Of a stretch of DNA of 50,909 bases, positions 41,720 through 50,783 are shown piece by piece; position 1 is the stretch's first letter, and every line of letters starts with the position of its first letter. The notes beneath the pieces were generated by a model that ran no database searches, was not told the DNA's origin, and worked only from the letters and a program-made list of their open reading frames with translations. The translations under genes were made by a program, and so were the position numbers. The DNA is from SZAS-103 sp043747745 (GTDB taxonomy: Bacteria; Pseudomonadota; Gammaproteobacteria; Xanthomonadales; Xanthomonadaceae), in the NCBI GenBank assembly GCA_043747745.1, contig JAYTOP010000071.1:1-50909 (forward strand), written 5' to 3'.

Positions 41720-43335
41720 TCAGACGTCCGCAATACCCGCAGGCGAACCCGTTCCCTCAGGCCCGCAGATGCGATTGCGACCGCTGTTCTTCGCGCGATA
41801 CATGCGCTGATCGGCAAGCGCCACCAATGCTTCCCAGCTCTGCGTTTCGTCGGCGCTGGCGAGGCCGAGGCTGATCGTGACCTGCAAGCCGGGAACGATC
41901 CGCGCCCAGTCGTCGACCTCGATCGCCAACCGGATCGCCTCGCCGCGTTCGAGCATCTGTTGCATGCCGATATGCGGCAGGACCAGCACGAACTCCTCGC
42001 CGCCATGACTCGCGAGTAAGTCTCAGGCGCGCAAGCGTTGTTCGACGAGGCGCGAGAGCCTGCACAGCACGTCGTCGCAAATCGCGTGGCCGTGATGGTC
42101 GTTGATCTGCTTGAAGCGACCGACATCGATCATCGCCACGCACAAAGGATGCTGGGCCTGTTTCGCGCGCGCAAACCCTTCGCTCAATGCGGCTTCGAGA
42201 TAACGACGATTGCAGGTGCCTGTCAGGGCGTCATGCAGGCTCAACTTTTCGAGTTCGCGCGCCTGCTCTTCAACCTGGCGCAATGCGCCCGCGAGTTCGT
42301 CGTTGCGCAACCGCGAGATTTCCTCTTGATGCCGCGCACGCTGCAATTCGAACACCGCGTTGAGGTTTTCGAGCTTGGCCTTGACCACCTCGTCGAACAC
42401 GCCCGCATGCAGCGCGTGGAATTGCCGGTAATGGTGCAGCGCCGACTGCCACTCCTCGAGTTGTTCGTGGACCATCGCGAGCGCCTCGTGCGCACGATAC
42501 ATCTCGCGACGGATGTCGAGCTTTGTCGCCATCGCAAGCGACTTCGTCAATCGCTCGATACCCGCTGCCGTATCGCCATTGCGCGCCAGGAACGCGCCTT
42601 CATCGCGTAGCGTCTCGGCCAGAATGCGCTCGGATCGGCTGCGCAGCGCAACCTCGACAGCGGTCGCGTGATCGCACCGTACGATAGCGCTCTCGCCAAG
42701 GTTTTCCCGCAACCGCGCGCGCTCAGGCACCACGCCTCGTGCGCCTGGTCGCCGACCGAACGCGCCACGTCGACAGCCTGATCGAGCAACGGCATCGCCT
42801 TGTGCGTCGAACCCGCCGTCACCCAGCCATCGGCGAGATCGGACAGCAGGTACACCTCGACTTCGCGGTTGCCGAACCTGCGAGCCTGCACAAGTCCGCT
42901 TTCATACCATTCGACCGCAGTTGCAAAATCGCCAAGTTCCTCGTGGCAGACCGCGATGTAATTGCATGCGCGACCCGCATGCAGCGGAAGCGCGTTCGCA
43001 TCGGTCAGATCGATGGCGTCGTGCAACCAGCGCAGTGCAGTCGCGTACTGGCCTTGCTGGGCGAGTCCAGCGCCCAGCCAGACGCGCGCCTCGATGGCCG
43101 ATGCGATGTCGTGCCGCGCCTCGGCCGCATCCTGCGTCTCGCGCGCAAGCCGCTCGGTCGCCGGGCAATCGGCGCACTTGAACCGCCGCTTCGCCGCCAC
43201 CAGCAGCGATTGCAGGCCTGCATCGACCGCGCCGTTGTCTGCGCCCACGCGTCGATTCTGGCAGAGAAGCCACGCTTCAGGAACGACCGCGTACAAACAG
43301 GCTGATCCGGGATGCCCATTGCGTCCGCCGCGCAT
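41720..43335 (-). pseudogene. TPR-GGDEF diguanylate cyclase gene with nonsense and frameshift
   Basis: The N-terminal part (from about 43335, start uncertain) encodes TPR-like helices (TALRWLHDAIDLTDAN, CNYIAVCHEELGDFATAVEWYESGL). Near 42710 the coding frame changes by one base around a GCGCGCG tract. The GGDEF domain follows (DALTGTCNRRYLEAAL, FKQINDHHGHA) but has an in-frame TGA at 42023-42025, between LRA and DLLASHGGEEF. Several conserved positions are also altered (GTCNRR, AICDD), consistent with decay. Convergent with the other broken cyclase gene. Confidence 0.8.
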
Positions 43336-43387
43336 GCGCACTAGCCTGCCCCGAATGCGCCGTTGGCGCGATGGAGTCGATGCCGCC

Positions 43388-45379
43388 ATGACGCCGGTCC
43401 GAAAATCGTTCGCGTTGGCCATCGGCATCATGCTAGCGCTGTCGATGGGCTGCACGAAACAGCACGACGCGGGCGCGAATGCCGTCGGCGAGGACACGGC
43501 GTCCATCAAGGGCGAAGACGCCGATGCCTTCGTCGCCCGCGTCAACCGCACCTTCCGCGATGAATACGCCGAAATGCAGTCGGCGCAATGGCTTGCCGTG
43601 ACCGACATCAACGACGATAGCCAGCGGCTGGCGGCGAAGGCCAATGCGCGTTACCTGACCCAGCTCAACGCGTTCATCGAGCAATCGAAGCGCTTTGACG
43701 GACAGACGCTCAAACCCGAAACCGCGCGCGCGATCCAGCTGCTGCGACTGTCCACCGCGATGCCCGCGCCGAAAGACCCAGCGAAGCTGGCCGAACTCGC
43801 CGCGATCGCCGCGCGCATGGAAGGCATGTATGGCGCGGGCACGTATTGCAGGAATGGCGACAAAACTGCGTGCCGCCAGTTCGGCGACCTCGAAGCCGTG
43901 CTCAAGACAAGCCGCGACTACGACGCACAACGCGATGCCTGGACCGGCTGGCATGCGACTGCCGTGCCGATGCGCAAGGATTACGCGCGCTTCGTGGAAC
44001 TCGTCAACGAGGGCGCGAAACAGATGGGCTTCGCGAACGCGGGCGAGATGTGGCGCGCCGGCTACGACATGAGCCCAGCCGAATTCCAGACCCAGACCGA
44101 CCGACTCTGGGGCCAGGTCAAGCCGCTCTACGACCAGCTGCAATGCTATGCGCGCGTGCGCCTGGTGAAGAAATACGGCGCGCATGGACAGGTCGACAGC
44201 ATGATCCCCGCGCACCTGACGGGCAACATGTGGGCGCAGGACTGGGGAAACCTGTGGGATGTGCTCGCGCCGTATCCAGACGTGAGCCCGCTCGATGTCG
44301 GCTCCGCGCTGAAGGCCGAGCGAGACGCGCAATACAATACGTCGATCGCGGCGCACACCGGCGAATTGACCGCCGATGCGCAGGTCGAACTCGGGCGCGC
44401 AGCGGACCTCGCCGAAGCGCAGTCGATGGCGCGCCGCGCAGAAGGTTTCTACGTCGCGCTCGGCATGCGGAAACTGCCGGACAGCTTCTGGACGCGCGCG
44501 CAGTTCATCAAGCCGCGCGACCGCGACGTGGTCTGCCACGCGAGCGCGTGGGACATGAACACCCACGGCGACGTGCGCATCAAGATGTGCATCCGCCCCG
44601 ACGCGGACGATTTCAAGGCGATCTACCACGAACTCGGCCACGTCTATTACGACCTCGCCTACAACGCGTTGCCGTTCCTGTTCCAGAACGGTGCGAACGA
44701 TGGCTTCCACGAGGCGATCGGCGACACCATCGTGCTGTCGATGACGCCGCAATACCTGCACGACATGGGCCTCGCGGGAATCCAGACGCAGGGCCGCGAG
44801 GCGACGATCAACGCGCAGATGCGGATGGCGCTGGAGAAGGTCGCGTTCCTCCCGTTCGGACTGATGATCGACCGCTGGCGCTGGGGCGTGTTCGACGGCT
44901 CGATCAAGCCCGCAAATTACAACAAGGCATGGTGGGCGCTGCGCGCGAAGTACCAGGGCATCGCACCGGCGACGCCGCGTGGCGAGGAGTTCTTCGATCC
45001 GGGCGCGAAATACCATGTGGCATCGAACACACCGTACACGCGCTATTTCCTCGCCGACATCCTGCAGTTCCAGTTCTACCGCGCGCTGTGCAAGGCCGCC
45101 GGCCACACCGGCCCGCTCAACGAGTGTTCATTCGCCGGCAACGCTGCGGCCGGCAAGCTGTATCTCGCGATGCTCGGCAAGGGCGCAAGCCAGCCGTGGC
45201 AAAAGACGCTGCAACAGTTCACTGGCGAGGACACCGTCGATCCCAGCGCGATGCTCGAGTATTTCGCGCCACTGCAAGACTGGCTGGAAGAACAGAACAA
45301 GGGCCAGCAGTGCGGCTGGGAAGGCAATTTCGCGAGCGGGCCGACGGCGCCTGCGAACGACGTGCCATCGAAGAAGTGA
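43388..45379 (+). CDS. M2-family dipeptidyl carboxypeptidase lipoprotein (ACE-like)
   Basis: A 663-residue zinc peptidase of the angiotensin-converting-enzyme family. ATG 43388 gives a signal peptide with lipobox LSMGC (lipidated C22). The zinc site is HELGH (H414, E415, H418) with third ligand E442 in FHEAIGD; other hallmarks are AGYDMSPAEFQTQTDRLWGQVKPLY, HLTGNMWAQDW and YTRYFLADILQFQFYRALC. It should release dipeptides from peptide C-termini at the outer or inner membrane. Found widely in Xanthomonadales. Confidence 0.95.
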   Translation: MTPVRKSFALAIGIMLALSMGCTKQHDAGANAVGEDTASIKGEDADAFVARVNRTFRDEYAEMQSAQWLAVTDINDDSQRLAAKANARYLTQLNAFIEQSKRFDGQTLKPETARAIQLLRLSTAMPAPKDPAKLAELAAIAARMEGMYGAGTYCRNGDKTACRQFGDLEAVLKTSRDYDAQRDAWTGWHATAVPMRKDYARFVELVNEGAKQMGFANAGEMWRAGYDMSPAEFQTQTDRLWGQVKPLYDQLQCYARVRLVKKYGAHGQVDSMIPAHLTGNMWAQDWGNLWDVLAPYPDVSPLDVGSALKAERDAQYNTSIAAHTGELTADAQVELGRAADLAEAQSMARRAEGFYVALGMRKLPDSFWTRAQFIKPRDRDVVCHASAWDMNTHGDVRIKMCIRPDADDFKAIYHELGHVYYDLAYNALPFLFQNGANDGFHEAIGDTIVLSMTPQYLHDMGLAGIQTQGREATINAQMRMALEKVAFLPFGLMIDRWRWGVFDGSIKPANYNKAWWALRAKYQGIAPATPRGEEFFDPGAKYHVASNTPYTRYFLADILQFQFYRALCKAAGHTGPLNECSFAGNAAAGKLYLAMLGKGASQPWQKTLQQFTGEDTVDPSAMLEYFAPLQDWLEEQNKGQQCGWEGNFASGPTAPANDVPSKK

Positions 45380-45418
45380 ATCAGAAACCCAATCGTTCAA
45401 TCAACCGGGAATTCCGAC

Positions 45419-45823
45419 ATGCGCATGCTGAGCCTGATCCTGATCGGGATCGTCGCGCTCGAACACCTGTACTTCATGTACCTCGAAATGTTCGTCTGGA
45501 CGACGAAGAAGACGCGCCGCATATTCGGCACCACCGAGGAATTCGCGCTCGCGAGCAAGTCGCTGGCAGCGAACCAAGGGTTGTACAACGGGTTCCTGGC
45601 GGCGGGCCTGATCTGGAGCCTGTTGCAATCCCTTATTGAATACGTCGGTGTAGGCAACTTCATTCCGCCACCCCCTGTCTTTGCGGTGCAGTTAAAGGTC
45701 TTCTTCCTCGCCTGTGTGATCGTCGCCGCGATCTACGGCGCGCTCACCGTCAAGCGCAGCATCCTCTTCGTGCAGGGCGGCCCCGCGATCCTTGCATTGG
45801 CCGCGACGCTGATCGTTGGGTGA
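45419..45823 (+). CDS. DUF1304 membrane protein
   Basis: A 134-residue protein with four membrane helices. IVALEHLYFMYLEMFVW, the basic TKKTRRIFG and LAANQGLYNGFLAAGLIW fit DUF1304, whose function is unknown. The start ATG 45419 is 39 bases after the M2 peptidase stop. Its stop is 41 bases from the convergent MFS gene. Confidence 0.88.
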   Translation: MRMLSLILIGIVALEHLYFMYLEMFVWTTKKTRRIFGTTEEFALASKSLAANQGLYNGFLAAGLIWSLLQSLIEYVGVGNFIPPPPVFAVQLKVFFLACVIVAAIYGALTVKRSILFVQGGPAILALAATLIVG

Positions 45824-45863
45824 TCGCAGAAACCATATTATTCATCGTACGAACGCGCCGCAG

Positions 45864-47150
45864 CTACATCTCGTCGTTCGGCTCCAGCGCCACCGCTTCC
45901 TGTGGCACTTCCGGCACTCGCGCGGTATGGCGCGCGTAGCCGCTCCACAACACCCACGAAATCGCACTGAAGCCGGCCGCAGTCAGCGCCAGATGCAATC
46001 CGCTGTGCGCGACCAGCGGCGATACCACGCCAGCGACGATCGCGTTGAGCACCAGTCCGATGAATGCCTGCGCCGAGGACGCGCCGCCGCGCTGGCGCGG
46101 ATACATGTCGAGCAGCGCGAGGGTCAGGATCGGGAACACCAGGGCGACGCCGAATGCGGTCATCATGATAGGCAGCACTGCGAGCGGCAGCAGCAACGGC
46201 ACGCCGAACGCGCTGAACGCGAGCGGATGCAGGTTCGGCGCGAACGCATTGAAGACGAGGTTGATCGCCGCCGCCGCGCCACTGATCGCGCAACCGAGGT
46301 TCGCCATGCGCAGGCCGCTGATGCGTCCGGCCATGCGTCCCGACGTGAACGCGCCGAGCATCATGCCGCCGATGGTCGGCGCGAAGAACCACGCGAACTG
46401 GCGCTCGTTCAAACCCATCAGGTCGAGCACAAACACCGGCGCGGACGCGATGTAGAGGAACAGCGCGTTGAAGTTCATCGATCCGGCGATCGCGAGCTTC
46501 ACGAAGGTCGCATTGCCGAGCATCATGCGATTGGTGTGCAGCAGTGTGGATGGCCGGAACGGCGTGCGCTGATCCGCCGGATGGGTTTCGGGCAACGCAA
46601 GCCACGTCGTCGTCCATAGCACTGCGGCGAACAACAGCATGAACCAGAAAATCGCGTGCCAGCCGGACCAGCCGAGCAGCCAGCCGCCGATCACGGGCGC
46701 GATCGCGGGCGCGACGCTGAAGATCATCGACACGTTGCTCATCATCCGTTGCGCATCGTCGCCGTGCAGGCAGTCGCGGATCACCGCGCGGCCGACGATC
46801 AGGCCGACGCCCGCCGACAATCCCTGTAGCGCACGAAACACCAGCAATTGCGCAATGGTCGTCGACAGCGCACAACCGACCGATGCCACCGCGAACACCG
46901 CGAGCCCGCCGAGGATCACCCGCCGGCGCCCATATGCGTCCGACATCGCACCATGGAACAGCGACGTGCTCGCGTACGCGACCAGGTAGATGCTGATCGT
47001 CTGCTGCATCATCCACGGGCTGACCGCAAGATCGGCGGCGATCACCCGGAACGCGGGGAAAATCGTGTCGATCGAGAACGGGCCGAACATCGCCAAGCCG
47101 CCCAGCAGGAAGGCCAGCCGGGCGCGGGAAACAGAAAGATCGGGACGCAT
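45864..47150 (-). CDS. Bcr/CflA-family MFS drug exporter
   Basis: A 428-residue transporter with twelve membrane helices. ATG 47150 (MRPDLSVSRARLAFLLGG) is preferred over ATG 47180 by family N-termini. Motifs include MFGPFSIDTIFPAF (helix 1, Asp), SLFHGAMSDAYGRRRVILGG (MFS motif A) and RALQGLSAGVGLIVGRAVIRD (motif B). The Bcr/CflA group exports bicyclomycin, chloramphenicol-like drugs or dipeptides; the substrate here is unknown. A shadow of this gene in another frame was ignored. Confidence 0.92.
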   Translation of the reverse strand: MRPDLSVSRARLAFLLGGLAMFGPFSIDTIFPAFRVIAADLAVSPWMMQQTISIYLVAYASTSLFHGAMSDAYGRRRVILGGLAVFAVASVGCALSTTIAQLLVFRALQGLSAGVGLIVGRAVIRDCLHGDDAQRMMSNVSMIFSVAPAIAPVIGGWLLGWSGWHAIFWFMLLFAAVLWTTTWLALPETHPADQRTPFRPSTLLHTNRMMLGNATFVKLAIAGSMNFNALFLYIASAPVFVLDLMGLNERQFAWFFAPTIGGMMLGAFTSGRMAGRISGLRMANLGCAISGAAAAINLVFNAFAPNLHPLAFSAFGVPLLLPLAVLPIMMTAFGVALVFPILTLALLDMYPRQRGGASSAQAFIGLVLNAIVAGVVSPLVAHSGLHLALTAAGFSAISWVLWSGYARHTARVPEVPQEAVALEPNDEM

Positions 47151-47241
47151 CGGGGAACCAGCGGCGCTTTGTGCCAGCATAGCAGTCAGCTTGTGCTGGT
47201 CGCGTCTTGAAGCGTGACCGCATGCCCCTTATGGCTAGCCA

Positions 47242-49173
47242 ATGACCGACACGAACACATCCAACACCACCGGCGACGAACCAGTCGCGCGACCCTCGAC
47301 CGCGCGCAGCGAATCGCAGGTCGTTCGCGAACTGTTGCCGTTCCTCAAGCCGTACTGGGGGCGGATCACTCTCGCGCTTGCGATGGTGCTGGTCGGCAAA
47401 TTCGCGAACCTGTTCGTGCCGCTGGTACTCAAGCGACTCGTCGACGGGCTCGGCGTGCAGCCGTCGCTGCTGGTGTTGCCGGTCGCCTTGCTGATCGCAT
47501 ACGGCGCATCGCGCCTGGCGGTGACCCTGTTCACCGAGTTGCGCCAGGTCGTGTTTGCGCGTGTGATGGCGCGGGTATCGCGGCGGGTCACGCTGCAGGT
47601 GTTTCGCCACCTGCACGCATTATCGCTGCGCTTCCATCTCGCGCGGCGAACCGGTGGCGTGGCGCGCGATGTCGAACGCGGCGGCAGCGCGATCTCCGAC
47701 CTGCTCGACTGGACGCTCTACACGATCCTGCCGACCATCATCGAAATCGCGATGGTCACCAGCGTGCTGGTGTGGAAGTACGACTGGGGCTTCGCGGGCA
47801 TCACCTTGCTCACGCTCGTCGCATACATCATCTTCACGTTCTCGATCACTGAATGGCGCACGCGCTTCTATCGCGCCTCGGTCGAGGCCGACACGCGTGC
47901 CAACGAACGCGCGGTGGATTCATTGTTGAACTACGAAACGGTGAAGTATTTCGGCAACGAGGAACACGAGGCGCGGCGCTACGACGAGAACCTGATCCAT
48001 CTCGAGAACGCGAGCGTCAAGAGCCGCAAGACACTCGCGGTGCTCAACCTCGGCCAGAGCGCGATCGTCGCGATCGGCGTCACCGCGATGATGTGGCGCG
48101 CAGCAGCGGGCGTCGTGGACGGCAGGATGACGGTCGGCGACATGGTGCTCGTCAATGCTTATCTGTTGCAGCTGTCCGCGCCGCTGAACCTGCTCGGCAT
48201 GATGTATCGCGAGGTCAAGGCCGCCTTCACCAACCTCGAACGCCTATTCGGCCTGCTCGACGAACGCCAGGACGTGCAGGATCGCAACGACGCGAAACCG
48301 CTGGATGTGCGTCGGCCGCGCGTTGCATTCGACAACGTGCGCTTCGGCTACGACCCGCGCCGCACGATCCTGCAGGATGTGAGCTTCACGATTCCGCCAG
48401 GCGGCACCGTTGCGGTAGTCGGCCATTCCGGCTCGGGCAAGTCGACGCTCGCGCGCCTGCTGTACCGCTTCTACGACGTCGATGCGGGCCATATCACCAT
48501 CGACGACAACGCCGGCAACGCGCACGACATCCGCGACTACACCCAGGCATCGGTGCGCGGCGCGATTGCGATCGTTCCGCAAGACACGGTGCTGTTCAAT
48601 GACACGATCTACTACAACATCCTGTATGGCCGCCCGGATGCGACGCGCGAGGAAGTCGAGGGCGTCGCGCGCGCCGCGCATATCCACGACCTCATCGTTT
48701 CGTTGCCGGACGGCTATGCAAGCGAGGTCGGCGAACGCGGCCTGAAATTGTCCGGCGGCGAAAAGCAACGCGTCGCGATCGCGCGTGCGCTGCTCAAGAA
48801 TCCGGCGATCCTGATTTTCGACGAGGCGACATCCGCGCTGGATTCCAAGTCCGAGCAGGCGATCCAAAGTGAACTTGACCGCATCGCTGTCGGTCGCACG
48901 ACGCTGGTCATCGCGCACCGGCTATCGACCGTGATGGGCGCCGACGAGATCCTGGTCATGGACGCCGGTCGCATCGTCGAACGCGGCAACCACGACGCAT
49001 TGCTCGCGCGCGATGGTGCGTATGCGCAGATGTGGCGTTTGCAACAGCAGCGCGATGAGGAACGGCTTGGCGGGACGGCACCAGTGAATGCGGTGCCAGC
49101 GACAGCGGCTTCCGAAACGGAGCTGGTCGCGGAGTTGACGGCAGCGATCGGCGAGATCAGGGAGATCGATTGA
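47242..49173 (+). CDS. Atm1-type ABC exporter (fused membrane and ATPase domains)
   Basis: A 643-residue half-transporter. Six membrane helices lie in residues about 35-330, with LSLRFHLARRTGGVARDVERG and DSLLNYETVKYFGNEEHEARRYD, hallmarks of the Atm1/HMT1 group. The ATPase has Walker A GHSGSGKS (394-401), signature LSGGEKQR (503-510) and Walker B ILIFDEATSALD (D527, E528). Atm1-type exporters move glutathione-metal or sulfur species out of the cell, aiding heavy-metal tolerance. It is divergent from the MFS gene. Confidence 0.94.
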   Translation: MTDTNTSNTTGDEPVARPSTARSESQVVRELLPFLKPYWGRITLALAMVLVGKFANLFVPLVLKRLVDGLGVQPSLLVLPVALLIAYGASRLAVTLFTELRQVVFARVMARVSRRVTLQVFRHLHALSLRFHLARRTGGVARDVERGGSAISDLLDWTLYTILPTIIEIAMVTSVLVWKYDWGFAGITLLTLVAYIIFTFSITEWRTRFYRASVEADTRANERAVDSLLNYETVKYFGNEEHEARRYDENLIHLENASVKSRKTLAVLNLGQSAIVAIGVTAMMWRAAAGVVDGRMTVGDMVLVNAYLLQLSAPLNLLGMMYREVKAAFTNLERLFGLLDERQDVQDRNDAKPLDVRRPRVAFDNVRFGYDPRRTILQDVSFTIPPGGTVAVVGHSGSGKSTLARLLYRFYDVDAGHITIDDNAGNAHDIRDYTQASVRGAIAIVPQDTVLFNDTIYYNILYGRPDATREEVEGVARAAHIHDLIVSLPDGYASEVGERGLKLSGGEKQRVAIARALLKNPAILIFDEATSALDSKSEQAIQSELDRIAVGRTTLVIAHRLSTVMGADEILVMDAGRIVERGNHDALLARDGAYAQMWRLQQQRDEERLGGTAPVNAVPATAASETELVAELTAAIGEIREID

Positions 49174-49356
49174 CTTGATTCTCTCTCCCGTCTTGATCCC
49201 CTGGTAGGGGGTAAGAAACGTCTGGGCCGCTCGCCAGTCGATACGTGCATGGAGTCTTTTTCTCGCATCTCAAAACGCAAAGTTTTGGAATGAAGCCCGC
49301 CGCGCCGACCTGCGCACGCACTTGGGCGGACCATGCAACGGACACCGTTGTGGCCA
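49174..49356. other. Intergenic region after the ABC exporter
   Basis: No gene is seen. A short stem (CCCCT and AGGGG around GGT, about 49196) follows the ABC stop but lacks a clear T-run. The neighbouring CTCTCCC block faintly resembles the family A palindrome, too degenerate to call. Confidence 0.35.
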
Positions 49357-49530
49357 TTAGACGGCACGGCCCTTGCCGAAAAGTGCTGTTACCCAATATG
49401 CGATGGCAACCCAGACGACGAATGCACCGCACCAAACGACCACTGACATTGCGACGATGCTTGCCGGGCCAATGCCGCCCGAATGGATGCCCTCGGGCCA
49501 AAATGGTGACGCAAGCAGAAGACCAGGCAT
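49357..49530 (-). CDS. Small membrane protein, possibly truncated
   Basis: A 57-residue frame: PGLLLASPFWPEGIHSGGIG then one membrane helix (SIVAMSVVVWCGAFVVWVAIAYWV). The sequence SPFWPEGIHS is protein-like and I believe it occurs in small Xanthomonadales membrane proteins, but cannot name a family. In the same frame further upstream there is a hydrophobic segment separated by an in-frame TAG at 49540-49542, and beyond it the IS630 end. The gene may therefore be the rear of a protein cut by a nonsense codon and an insertion. No strong ribosome-binding site precedes ATG 49530. Confidence 0.42.
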   Translation of the reverse strand: MPGLLLASPFWPEGIHSGGIGPASIVAMSVVVWCGAFVVWVAIAYWVTALFGKGRAV

Positions 49531-49609
49531 GAGCAAGAACTACGCACTTGGCAGCGGTGCCTTGGACAGGGCCGTGATCGCAGCGGCAACTAGTACAGCG
49601 CCACGCAAG

Positions 49610-50302
49610 TTACGGAACATAATGCAGTCCCAGTTTTTGATCTGCGTCCTGTCGTGAGAAGGTCCATTCGATGGTTGGCTCCATTGCGTTTCGCGCTTGC
49701 CGCCAAGCATCAACCTCACTACGCAGAAGATTCCTACTATCGATGCGCCGATTCAGGCATTGACGACTAAGGATGCCGATCTCGATCTCCGCCATGTTCA
49801 GCCAGCTTGCATGTTTGGGCGTGTAGTGGCATTGGACGCGCCGCAAGAGTGTCTTCGCGGCGCGTATTCCCAGCACGTCTTCGAAGCACTTCCTGAAGTG
49901 GGTATGCAAGTTGTCCAGCACCAGATGCACGCGACGCGCTTTGGCGTAGGCTCCGGTTAGCAACGTACCGACGAAGGCCACGAAGTCGATCTTGCCACGA
50001 TGCTCGGTGACCGAGACAGCCCGCTGTCCAGCCTTCGGCTCGACCGCCACGAACAGGTTGGTCGTACCGCAGCGCTTGTACTCGTAGTAGTGCCTGGCAG
50101 GAATGCCATGGGTCATGGGCAGCGGCTCACGCTTGTGACCGATGAGCTGAAGACTCTTCTCGTCGATGCAGATGACTGGCTCGTCCGCAGAAAAGGGGCG
50201 CGCATACAATTCAAGCAAGTCGTACATGCGATGCCGATACTCTTCAGTCAGCGTCCCGATGCACCACATCAGCCTTCGCCACGGCTTGAGGTCGTTTTTT
50301 TT
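49610..50302 (-). CDS. IS630 transposase, catalytic part (orfB, reached by -1 frameshift)
   Basis: About 230 residues with the DDE catalytic core: VICIDEKSLQ (first Asp), HLVLDNLHTHF (second Asp) and NMAEIEIGILSRQ (Glu), plus HYTPKHASWLNMAE typical of the family. There is no credible start of its own; the frame is entered from orfA at the A8 tract. The product is the transposase C-terminal region that cuts and joins DNA. Confidence 0.85.
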   Translation of the reverse strand, partial: KKNDLKPWRRLMWCIGTLTEEYRHRMYDLLELYARPFSADEPVICIDEKSLQLIGHKREPLPMTHGIPARHYYEYKRCGTTNLFVAVEPKAGQRAVSVTEHRGKIDFVAFVGTLLTGAYAKARRVHLVLDNLHTHFRKCFEDVLGIRAAKTLLRRVQCHYTPKHASWLNMAEIEIGILSRQCLNRRIDSRNLLRSEVDAWRQARNAMEPTIEWTFSRQDADQKLGLHYVP

Positions 50303-50712
50303 AGCATGCGTCGCACTGTCTCCCGACTCACGCCAGCCAAGCCCGGATCCAACCGAGCAACGCGTTCGAGTTCGATCATCGTCCAGCGCTGCCATCCCTC
50401 CGGAGGGGACGAACAGGCCAGCGCCGTCACCCGAGCTTCGGCGTCTGTGTCGTACCGGCGCGGTCGGCCCGGCCGTGCAACATCGAACACCGCCAAATCA
50501 ACGCCCCCTTGCAGATACGCCGCACGAGTACGCCACACCGCTGTGCGACCTAGTCCGAGCACCGCCATGATCTGCGCCTCCGGGATGCCTCGATCCAAAC
50601 ACGACAGAACATGCGCCCGGTTTACCTCTCTGGAACAATGGACTCCCTTGCTACGAATCTCGTCGATGATCGATCGATCCTCGTCCGTCAACTGCAGTTC
50701 CGTTTGACGCAT
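50269..50712 (-). CDS. IS630 transposase, DNA-binding part (orfA)
   Basis: A 147-residue protein starting MRQTELQLTDEDRSIID. It contains a helix-turn-helix (IPEAQIMAVLGLGRTAVWRTRAAYLQGG) and GRPRRYDTDAEARVTAL followed by a second helix-turn-helix (WTMIELERVARLDPGLAGVSRETVRRMLKK), which bind the terminal repeats. It ends shortly after the A8 tract; the catalytic frame continues one base back. Confidence 0.85.
   Translation of the reverse strand: MRQTELQLTDEDRSIIDEIRSKGVHCSREVNRAHVLSCLDRGIPEAQIMAVLGLGRTAVWRTRAAYLQGGVDLAVFDVARPGRPRRYDTDAEARVTALACSSPPEGWQRWTMIELERVARLDPGLAGVSRETVRRMLKKTTSSRGEG
50295..50302 (-). other. A8 slippery tract for programmed frameshifting
   Basis: Eight consecutive T on the plus strand (A8 in the mRNA) lie where orfA (CTA AAA AAA ACG) and orfB (GCT AAA AAA AAC) overlap; a -1 slip joins them into one transposase. 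This is the usual control in two-frame IS630 elements. Confidence 0.75.
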
Positions 50713-50783
50713 GGCGACACCTCGCTGCACCGGCCGGTGGTATCGAGAATGTATATATGTTCCTTTATTTACGTGTCAATGTA

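Noticed and set aside
43433..45106. 557-residue minus-strand frame opposite the M2 peptidase
   Set aside because: Antisense to an intact zinc peptidase; no domain or ribosome-binding site.
45838..47616. 592-residue minus-strand frame over the MFS gene
   Set aside because: Same strand but different frame from the real twelve-helix transporter; Arg/Ala shadow composition.
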